Below are positions 1 through 4,517 of a stretch of DNA of 9,826 bases, piece by piece. The number at the start of each line of letters is the position of its first letter. The stretch's first letter is position 1. The translations under genes and the position numbers were made by a program. The DNA comes from DAORDI01 sp035345895 (lineage in GTDB: Bacteria > Spirochaetota > Leptospiria > Leptospirales > Leptospiraceae), in NCBI GenBank assembly GCA_035345895.1, contig DAORDI010000219.1:1-9826 (forward strand), read 5' to 3'. Under the pieces are notes generated by a model that saw nothing but the letters and a program-made list of their open reading frames with translations, was not told where the DNA came from and made no database searches.

Positions 1-42
1 TTCGGATTTGGAAACTGGAAGCGCAGTCTGACTCATACGCAC
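1..42 (-). CDS. 5' end of an unidentified gene leaving the window
   Basis: Only the first 14 codons are inside the window, too few to name a product; they begin MRMSQTALPVSKSE. Two in-frame starts compete. A GTG at 42-40 lies 5 nt after a strong Shine-Dalgarno (GGAGAGG, complement of 48-54). An ATG at 36-34 lies 11 nt after the same site. The spacing favours the GTG. An in-frame TGA lies a few codons upstream, so the frame cannot extend further back. The gene has the same orientation as the lipoprotein gene, about 130 nt downstream of its stop, with no clear intrinsic terminator between, so it could be a fourth operon member or have its own promoter. The call rests on the ribosome binding site and the open frame only. 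Confidence 0.42.
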   Translation of the reverse strand, partial: MRMSQTALPVSKSE

Positions 43-63
43 AGTTTCCTCTCCAATTTTTCC

Positions 64-100
64 ATGTCAACACGTTTATGCTCAGAATGCGTATCGACAT
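64..100 (-). promoter_or_regulatory. leader hairpin before the left-edge gene
   Basis: Read on the minus strand, ATGTCGATACG (100-90) can pair with CGTGTTGACAT (74-64): an 11-bp stem containing two G-U pairs, with a 15-nt loop. The two wobbles would be A-C mismatches in a plus-strand RNA, so the fold favours a minus-strand transcript. There is no U-run after it, so it is not a normal terminator. It ends 9 nt before the Shine-Dalgarno of the left-edge gene. A role in translation control or mRNA processing is inference. Confidence 0.3.
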
Positions 101-170
101 TTTAAGCAATAATAAATCTTTCAATTTTCTACAGCGTTCTGCGATACAAAATGCTTTTTAGAATATACTC

Positions 171-1844
171 CTAACGGTACTGTCGTACCAACTTGGATGC
201 CAATGGAACTTTTGCGGCATTTAGAGTTACGGACACATTTGTACCCATCATCCCGGAAATGAAGATTGGAATTACGTTCAGTATTGTGCTTGTAGAAGAT
301 GATTGTAATGATAAAAGAGCTCTATTATAAAAATCTACTACTAAGGTCTTTTCAAGAATATTTGTGCCCATTGGAATAGAGTATTTCGCTGTTATCATTC
401 CGATTCCGTCCGATGTAGAGAAAGAGCAGATTTTAGAACCCCCATTCACGTACAAATAGCCCAAAGAATCTCTTACTCCATATAATGGCTGGGTAGCTCC
501 TGGACAGCTGCTCGAACCAGTTGCACCCGAGATAGAACCGTTAGGATTAATGAAATAGGAAAAGACATTGGAATTGTTAGTAAAATAAGCAACATTTTCA
601 TTTGGAGCAAACATAACTGATCTGGCAGTTACTGAACCTGTAAAAAATGAATTTAAAGTCCCGTCACTGCTGACGGGGACAACATATGTAAATCCATCGG
701 ATAAACTTGCAAAGAGAAAATTTCCTAATGGACTGAATTGCAGAGAATTTGTTTGACTAGCGAAAGGATAAAAATTAATCGGAAGCAGCAAGGTATTATA
801 ATAGTACATTGTCGCTAAGGAGCCTACTGTTCCAAGAATCATAAATTGGCTGTTGGGAGATATCGCAAAAGTTCCAGTCCCCGAACCGCTTGGATAAGTA
901 GATAAAAACTTTATACTGCCGTCATCCGATAAAGTATTTCCAATCAAATTACTTTGACCCCAAATCTGAACATAGACCATTCCGTATTTTGAATGGTAAT
1001 CAATGGAAACAGGCGTTCCAACAGCTACTGGAGTAAAGACTGAAGGAGTTTCAATTCTCGCCGATATAGGAAAAGAAGCCGCATTCAGCAGGTAAGATGA
1101 AACTGATCCATCTGTGTTTGCAACTATCAGCAGATTGTGGAAATACTTATAATCAGTAGGATATATTGAGCTTAAATTCGAAGCTTTTGACGTAAAAATA
1201 ATTTTTCCGGAGGTGCAAGTTCTGTCCGAAGGAACGGCAGCAGTAATCGAAGTGGAAGTGGAATTTACAACATTCAGTGTGCAGGCTCCCAGTTTAAGTG
1301 TATAGCTTGCGGGATCGGAGTCAAAGTTTGTTCCACTGACAGTAATTTGATCTCCTGCAGTGAGTTCAGAGTTTGGAGTACTAACAGAAAGTATCTGAGG
1401 AATCGGCCAAGTTACTGCAGACAGCTCTGCCGTATTTGAATCCCGATTCCCGGCACTGTCTCTTGCCCGCACTACAAAATAATACGTTGTATTCTCGGAT
1501 AATCCTGCAGCGGTAAAGCTGGTCGCTCCGCCCGTTGTACTGAAACTTACAACGTTATAATTCTCCCACCCTTTTTGAGGAGCCATATAAATATCATATA
1601 CGATCGAATTTTGAGGAGTCACATTGTCCTGTGCAGCTGTCCAGCTGAGGAGAATGGAATTTGAACCGGCAGAAGTGACACTGCTCACTCCTCCGAAGCT
1701 CGGAGGAGATGTATCCTGAGGATTTACAACCATATTCAGAAGCTGAGTCATCAATCCCGCACTGTGCATTGGATTATTCAGTTTCGCTTGCGGAATGCAG
1801 TTCGTGAAAAAGAGGAAAATGATGAGAAAAATTATTTTAGACAT
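171..1844 (-). CDS. lipoprotein with FNIII, IPT/TIG and beta-propeller-like regions
   Basis: This 557-residue protein is probably a lipid-anchored envelope protein. The N-terminus is a short hydrophobic signal (residues 3-13) ending FTN-Cys16; Asn before the Cys fits the relaxed spirochete lipobox. Residues about 47-146 look like a fibronectin type III domain (LLSWTAAQDN, then YYFVVRARDSAGN). Residues about 149-233 look like an IPT/TIG domain (ITVSGTNF; Cys188 and Cys210 could pair). From about 237 to the end there are repeated strands with the FxP(N/L) pattern of lactonase-like propellers (FAISPNSQF, LQFSPLGNF, VMFAPNENV), each followed by an S/N-DG turn. The start is firm: SD AAGGAG lies 6 nt upstream and overlaps the caspase gene's stop. 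It is the last gene of the caspase operon. No enzyme active site was recognised; ligand binding, adhesion or sensing is inference. No frame damage is seen. Confidence 0.88.
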   Translation of the reverse strand: MSKIIFLIIFLFFTNCIPQAKLNNPMHSAGLMTQLLNMVVNPQDTSPPSFGGVSSVTSAGSNSILLSWTAAQDNVTPQNSIVYDIYMAPQKGWENYNVVSFSTTGGATSFTAAGLSENTTYYFVVRARDSAGNRDSNTAELSAVTWPIPQILSVSTPNSELTAGDQITVSGTNFDSDPASYTLKLGACTLNVVNSTSTSITAAVPSDRTCTSGKIIFTSKASNLSSIYPTDYKYFHNLLIVANTDGSVSSYLLNAASFPISARIETPSVFTPVAVGTPVSIDYHSKYGMVYVQIWGQSNLIGNTLSDDGSIKFLSTYPSGSGTGTFAISPNSQFMILGTVGSLATMYYYNTLLLPINFYPFASQTNSLQFSPLGNFLFASLSDGFTYVVPVSSDGTLNSFFTGSVTARSVMFAPNENVAYFTNNSNVFSYFINPNGSISGATGSSSCPGATQPLYGVRDSLGYLYVNGGSKICSFSTSDGIGMITAKYSIPMGTNILEKTLVVDFYNRALLSLQSSSTSTILNVIPIFISGMMGTNVSVTLNAAKVPLASKLVRQYR

Positions 1845-1855
1845 AAGTATCTCCT

Positions 1856-3262
1856 TTAAAATTTATAAAATATTTCAAATGACCCATGGGTCTCGATAAG
1901 ATTTGAAGAATAAACCTGGACAGGATAGCGATGAATATTAAAATCTATACTTAAGCTGTCTTTGGGTTTTTCTTTGTGAGTAATGACACCGGCATCAAAA
2001 AGATTCCAGAGCCAGACTCCCAGAACGAGAAAATATGCGCTTTGGGCTGTCCCTTGTGCCGATTCCAGTGCACTTTTTTTTGACTGATTATTCATGTAAG
2101 TCAGAAGGAAAAAATTTGTATTTCCTGGTATAATCATAGCACTGTTATAAGCTGATTGAGCAGAATTCATTCCGGAGTAAGAGGATGCAAAATATCCCAA
2201 AGCTCCCAGGGCAGCAAAAGAGTATGACATACCGCGAACCTTAGATCCAGCATACCATTGTCCCCAGCCTGGAAGCAATGCCGATCTCCAGACAAAAGGA
2301 AGCTTGCTTTGTCCCTCATTGTAACTGTTTTTTTCCACGAGGCTTTTTTCTCTGACGCCCTTTACAGTGATTGGAATGTCTCCATATTTTTCTTTATAAT
2401 ATCGGACAAATGGTTTCTGCTGTTTGTTGTTGGCAAGAGACCAGTCATTGACTTCATTCTGAACAAATTCTTCCAGTTCTCCGAATGAAACAATTCCATC
2501 ACCGTTTTTATCTGCTTTTCCTTCCATTCCGTAAGCTAATGATTTCGTAAAGACCCCAAAATCAGATTTAGAATCTTCAAAACTGTAGTAACCTGCCTTT
2601 GTGGAGAAAAAAGTTGCACCGACCTCGGCATTCTGAAACTTATCTGCCTGAAGTCCTTCTTTAGAAGCACCCTTTGAAGAAGACATTACATCTCTGCAGG
2701 CATCCAGAAGCAGAAGACTTTTTTTGATTCCTTTCTTATTCAGCTTTTCAATAATCATATTTACAGAAATCGCACTGTACAAGGGCTTGTCCGCAACTGC
2801 ATCCACAGGCAGGACGTAACCGTTTCCGGTTGAATCAGAGATTCCATGGCCGGAAAAAAAGAAAAGAATCATATCGCCTTTGTTTGCGTACGAGAGAACA
2901 GTATCTATTTTCTCCTCTACATTAATTCGGTTTGGATACAGAGAGTCCTTTGCATCTAAATCATCTGTCATCACAAAAACCTTTTCAAATTCTCCCTGTT
3001 CTGTCAGTATCTGACCCATAATTTTGGCATCGTTTCTGGCCTTTGACAGATCTGTAATTCCCACATCATTGTAATCATTGACACCTACAACGATCGCCCA
3101 TCTTTTCATATCCTCCGGATCATCCGCCTGAATCAGAAGCCCTTTCTTTTTGGGGACGGTTGAGTTCGGCTTGCTTTGTGCGAATAAATTACCATATAAA
3201 AATGAAACTATCAAGCATAAAAGAGTAAGTTGAAATTTCCTCAATGAACAATCAGTACACAT
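1856..3262 (-). CDS. exported caspase-like (peptidase C14) protease with C-terminal membrane region
   Basis: A 468-residue cysteine protease candidate. Residues 8-28 form a Sec-type signal (Arg-Lys, a hydrophobic core, then LFA|QS). The C14 fold spans about 55-290. It opens with WAIVVGVNDY, has the catalytic histidine in FFSGHG (His139) and the catalytic cysteine in LLLLDACRD (Cys189), followed by the small-subunit part (FFSTKAGYYSFED, GVFTKSLAYGM). Residues 251-262 form a complete 12-residue EF-hand-like loop (DKNGDGIVSFGE) in the place where bacterial C14 proteins often carry an acidic DxDxDG loop. After about 322 comes a second module beginning WRSALLPGWGQWYAG, with hydrophobic segments near 345-360 and 408-424 (DUF5683-like by pattern). 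ATG 3262 is chosen for its SD GGGAGG 5 nt upstream. The start overlaps the small upstream ORF by 11 nt and the lipoprotein follows after 11 nt. The dyad is intact, so activity is expected. Substrate and cleavage specificity are unknown. Confidence 0.93.
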   Translation of the reverse strand: MCTDCSLRKFQLTLLCLIVSFLYGNLFAQSKPNSTVPKKKGLLIQADDPEDMKRWAIVVGVNDYNDVGITDLSKARNDAKIMGQILTEQGEFEKVFVMTDDLDAKDSLYPNRINVEEKIDTVLSYANKGDMILFFFSGHGISDSTGNGYVLPVDAVADKPLYSAISVNMIIEKLNKKGIKKSLLLLDACRDVMSSSKGASKEGLQADKFQNAEVGATFFSTKAGYYSFEDSKSDFGVFTKSLAYGMEGKADKNGDGIVSFGELEEFVQNEVNDWSLANNKQQKPFVRYYKEKYGDIPITVKGVREKSLVEKNSYNEGQSKLPFVWRSALLPGWGQWYAGSKVRGMSYSFAALGALGYFASSYSGMNSAQSAYNSAMIIPGNTNFFLLTYMNNQSKKSALESAQGTAQSAYFLVLGVWLWNLFDAGVITHKEKPKDSLSIDFNIHRYPVQVYSSNLIETHGSFEIFYKF

Positions 3263-3434
3263 TTACGCCTCCCTTTATCATTGCAGTCGGACCGCATGAG
3301 TATTCGATATAAAAGGACAGAAACATAAGTTTTTTCAGGATCATAGTTTTCCCCGGCTTAAAATCGTTATCAACGGAAGAGAAATCAATTGTGCTTTTAA
3401 ACTGATCAGGGTAATAATATCTGATTTTTATCAT
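3252..3434 (-). CDS. small hypothetical protein (60 aa), first gene of the caspase operon
   Basis: I do not recognise this product. It begins MIKIRYYYPDQF, is basic and aromatic, and has a moderately hydrophobic stretch around residues 31-46 (MILKKLMFLSFYIEY) followed by Cys47. It lacks a convincing lipobox or signal peptide. ATG 3434 is chosen because SD GGAGGA (complement of 3442-3447) sits 7 nt upstream. The frame stays open back to a GTG at 3542, but that start would place the operon's -35 and -10 boxes inside the coding region. The stop overlaps the first 11 nt of the caspase gene, and the caspase SD lies inside this ORF, which suggests translational coupling. It could be a real small partner or inhibitor, or only a leader that feeds ribosomes to the protease gene. 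A shorter start at residue 31 is also possible. Confidence 0.58.
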   Translation of the reverse strand: MIKIRYYYPDQFKSTIDFSSVDNDFKPGKTMILKKLMFLSFYIEYSCGPTAMIKGGVNVY

Positions 3435-3441
3435 AAAATTA

Positions 3442-3447
3442 TCCTCC
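3442..3447 (-). promoter_or_regulatory. Shine-Dalgarno deciding the 60-aa ORF start
   Basis: On the minus strand this reads GGAGGA, 7 nt before ATG 3434. It is the strongest ribosome binding site in this frame. It supports the short form of the ORF over the longer GTG form, whose start has no comparable site. Confidence 0.6.
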
Positions 3448-3488
3448 GATAAAACTGCAGTCATTGGAACTGTAATTTTATATGCTTG

Positions 3489-3517
3489 TTTATACCACTG
3501 GTATATCACTTTGTCAA
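3489..3517 (-). promoter_or_regulatory. near-consensus sigma70-type promoter of the caspase operon
   Basis: On the minus strand there is an exact TTGACA (3517-3512), a 17-nt spacer, then TATAAA (3494-3489) preceded by TGG, an extended -10. Transcription would start near 3482, giving a leader of about 48 nt before ATG 3434. Matching box, spacing and extended motif together make chance unlikely, even in AT-rich DNA. Two palindromes touch or overlap the boxes, so strong but repressible expression is the natural reading. Confidence 0.75.
3491..3505. promoter_or_regulatory. palindrome over the -10 region (candidate operator)
   Basis: TATACCA-C-TGGTATA is a perfect inverted repeat with 7-bp arms and a 1-nt centre. 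It covers the upstream part of the -10 box, the extended -10 and part of the spacer. A protein bound here would block RNA polymerase. It shares ATACC/GGTAT arms with the palindrome at 3517-3534. Confidence 0.5.
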
Positions 3518-3534
3518 TACCTAATATTAGGTAT
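3517..3534. promoter_or_regulatory. 18-bp perfect palindrome abutting the -35 (candidate operator)
   Basis: ATACCTAATATTAGGTAT is fully self-complementary. Its edge is the first base of the -35 box, so it lies immediately upstream of the promoter. The end sequences ATACC and GGTAT match those of the -10 palindrome, though the gap between them is 8 nt here and 3 nt there. The centres are about 27 bp apart. This suggests one dimeric regulator with two sites, or an activator-type site plus a repressor site. Confidence 0.5.
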
Positions 3535-3550
3535 ACGTTCACAGTTATTT

Positions 3551-3584
3551 CCGTAAAAGTAAGGGATTTCCCTTATTTCTGCGG
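3551..3584. repeat. extended inverted repeat (hairpin) upstream of the operon promoter
   Basis: Positions 3551-3566 pair with 3569-3584 around a 2-nt centre. The inner 7 bp (TAAGGGA/TCCCTTA) are perfect. Outside that are A-T pairs, one A-C mismatch and a CCG/CGG clamp. In plus-strand RNA the two remaining imperfect positions are G-U pairs; in minus-strand RNA they are mismatches. No gene ends into it and no clean U-run follows, so it is not an obvious terminator. A repeat-element end or an RNA structure is possible. Confidence 0.5.
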
Positions 3585-3611
3585 AGTTCAGGAATGGAAA
3601 GTGCGCACCAG

Positions 3612-3641
3612 TTGAATTCAGGATCATTTATTATATATAAT
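3612..3641 (+). promoter_or_regulatory. weak candidate plus-strand promoter in an AT-rich stretch
   Basis: TTGAAT (3612-3617), an 18-nt spacer and an exact TATAAT (3636-3641) face rightward. Positions 3625-3690 are almost pure A/T and include the palindrome ATTATATATAAT (3630-3641), so a matching -10 is cheap here. If real, it would transcribe the hairpins and the antisense of the transposase remnant. Confidence 0.22.
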
Positions 3642-3689
3642 TTTATAATATTTTTTTAAATTGACAAATTATCATTTTTTTTAGTTATT

Positions 3690-3710
3690 GCAGCAATTCA
3701 GAATTTCTGC
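3690..3710. repeat. near-perfect 21-nt inverted repeat
   Basis: Arms GCAGCAATTC and GAATTTCTGC flank a single central A, with one mismatch. It sits at the border between the very AT-rich stretch and the structured, higher-GC segment carrying the transposase remnant, so it may mark the end of an inserted element. Confidence 0.35.
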
Positions 3711-3721
3711 TTTTCGGCTCG

Positions 3722-3756
3722 CCGGTCACCGAGAGATTTCCGCATCTCGACAGCGG
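3722..3756. repeat. hairpin downstream of the transposase remnant
   Basis: CGAGA (3730-3734) pairs with TCTCG (3745-3749) around a 10-nt loop, with an outer CCG/CGG pairing (3722-3724 with 3754-3756) across an internal loop. It lies just after the remnant's stop. It resembles part of a repeat flank more than a terminator because no T-run follows on either strand. Confidence 0.35.
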
Positions 3757-3770
3757 TCATCACGATCAAA

Positions 3771-4045
3771 CTATTTCTTCAAAAGTTTTTTCATTTCATT
3801 CAGATCACTGCATTTCAGTGAAATTTCCAGAAGTTCTTTCAGAAAGTCCAAATCCTTGTGTTTTTTGACTGAGGGCATAAGTGCCAGGCCTTCAGAAATC
3901 GCCTTGCCTATCTTCGGTTTCTTCTTTTCCAGTGTCTTCATTTCCCCTCCTTTCAGTTTCTCTGCCTTCTTCAGCAGATACAGCCACGCTTCAAACTCAC
4001 CCTGCAAATCGCGTATTTCCTCGGCAGTTCAATAATATTGATTTC
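3771..4045 (-). pseudogene. decayed 3' fragment of an Rpn/PD-(D/E)XK-type transposase-nuclease
   Basis: The reading frame ending at 3771 encodes about 80 residues including EFEAWLYLLKKAEKL and GEMKTLEKKKPKIGKAI. This matches the C-terminal pattern I know from Rpn-family recombination-promoting nucleases (TIGR01784-like: EIxxxELPK, then a WLYFLK helix). The preceding strand EINIIELP is encoded at 4045-4022 but in a different frame. The shift falls near 4020, and each frame meets a TGA soon after the break. The N-terminal nuclease half with the catalytic acidic residues is missing, and there is no SD or good start (the open part begins with TTG at best). The last 30 or so residues (from VKKHKDLDF on) do not look like the family and may be out of register. 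The family call is by pattern memory. The fragment should be inactive. Confidence 0.62.
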
Positions 4046-4077
4046 GTAATTACTCAGCCTGACGGCTTCGTAGTTAC
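4046..4077. repeat. imperfect stem-loop, first of a tandem hairpin group
   Basis: On the plus strand GTAATTAC pairs with GTAGTTAC (one T-G pair), then comes a TC/TC internal loop, then AGCC/GGCT closing a TGAC loop. On the minus strand the internal loop becomes tandem G-A/A-G, a stable non-canonical pair. It directly abuts the transposase remnant, so the element boundary may be here. Confidence 0.5.
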
Positions 4078-4080
4078 AAT

Positions 4081-4097
4081 TTGCTTTTAGAAAGCAA
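4081..4097. repeat. perfect short hairpin TTGCTTT-TAG-AAAGCAA
   Basis: A 7-bp perfect stem with a 3-nt loop, only 3 nt after the previous stem-loop. No T-run follows it. It belongs to the tandem hairpin group at 4046-4179. Confidence 0.5.
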
Positions 4098-4139
4098 GAA
4101 AGTATTCCTACCGGAGGTTAGCCAGCTTCAAGACCGGCA

Positions 4140-4159
4140 GCCAATTTCAGCAGTTTGGC
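4140..4159. repeat. short hairpin GCCAA/TTGGC
   Basis: A 5-bp perfect stem with a 10-nt loop. It is weak alone but sits 1 nt before the next, stronger stem, so the two could stack. Confidence 0.3.
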
Positions 4160-4160
4160 G

Positions 4161-4179
4161 AGGGGTTTTAACAACCCCT
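4161..4179. terminator. GC-containing hairpin, possible terminator or attenuator
   Basis: AGGGGTT pairs with AACCCCT around a 5-nt loop. Downstream on the plus strand lies AAGACCCCGCTTTT: the CCCC there could compete for the same GGGG, giving an alternative stem followed by TTTT. That is attenuator-like. On the minus strand no T-run follows. There is no gene upstream for it to terminate, so it may only be part of a repeat element. Confidence 0.38.
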
Positions 4180-4314
4180 AAGACCCCGCTTTTCTAAAGA
4201 TTTTTAGTGAAGGCTTTACTATTTTTTTACTTCATCTGAGTAGTTATTTGATTTCTAAATCTTCTGTCAAAGGAAATAAATATTTTGTTTCCATTACTCT
4301 GAACTGAAACAGAA

Positions 4315-4362
4315 ATTCCTTCTTCTGCGGATAAAGTGAAAAATTCAGAAAATTGAAGGAAT
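4315..4362. repeat. bulged stem-loop upstream of the giant gene
   Basis: ATTCCTTC (4315-4322) pairs perfectly with GAAGGAAT (4355-4362), and the adjoining TTCTG (4323-4327) pairs with CAGAA (4346-4350), leaving a 4-nt bulge and an 18-nt loop. It lies upstream of the candidate -10 box, so it may be a protein-binding site on DNA rather than a leader RNA structure. Confidence 0.35.
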
Positions 4363-4415
4363 AGACGTTCGGAAGTTTCTGATACTGTTTTGCACCTTAG
4401 GGAAAAAATTCGCTC

Positions 4416-4421
4416 TATAAT
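4416..4421 (+). promoter_or_regulatory. candidate -10 box for the giant gene
   Basis: An exact TATAAT; transcription would start near 4428 and leave a leader of about 90 nt. No good -35 is found 16-18 nt upstream (CACCTT at 17 nt), so it would need an activator or be a different promoter class. Confidence 0.35.
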
Positions 4422-4517
4422 GAAAAAATCATAAAAAAAATGCGGATTCGGACATTTTCGATACAGTGTTCTTCAGGTGTTTCAGATTTTCCAAAATTTA
4501 AAAATGAGAGGTAGCTT

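Larger units (their letters stand above)
4200..4517 (+). other. non-coding leader region of the giant exported protein gene
   Basis: No ORF with a credible start or protein pattern is seen on either strand. The segment is AT-rich. It holds one bulged hairpin (4315-4362), a -10-like TATAAT (4416-4421) and the SD of the next gene (4506-4511). Confidence 0.5.

Noticed and set aside
33..65. A 10-codon minus-strand ORF (MEKLERKLCV) ending in ATGA over the left-edge gene's ATG.
   Set aside because: No SD before it, its start lies in the 3' arm of the hairpin, and such a short frame is expected by chance.
65..70. Minus-strand TTGACA (70-65) as a -35 for the left-edge gene.
   Set aside because: A -10 would fall on AAACTG inside the SD-to-start region, so it would give no usable leader; it is better explained as a hairpin arm.
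2258..2488. A plus-strand frame of 76 codons.
   Set aside because: Antisense to the conserved caspase/membrane-module region with no SD or promoter.
3435..3542. Extension of the 60-aa ORF to a GTG at 3542 (96 residues).
   Set aside because: The extension would contain the TTGACA/TATAAA promoter and both palindromes, and its GTG lacks an SD; the ATG at 3434 has GGAGGA 7 nt upstream.
3661..3689. TTGACA at 3661 as the -35 of a rightward promoter.
   Set aside because: The hexamers 17-18 nt downstream (GTTATT, TTATTG) are poor -10 boxes.
3688..4090. Plus-strand open frames of 115 and 69 codons across the transposase remnant.
   Set aside because: They are antisense to the recognisable WLYLLKKAEKL frame, are Ser/Phe-rich like typical shadows, and have no SD.
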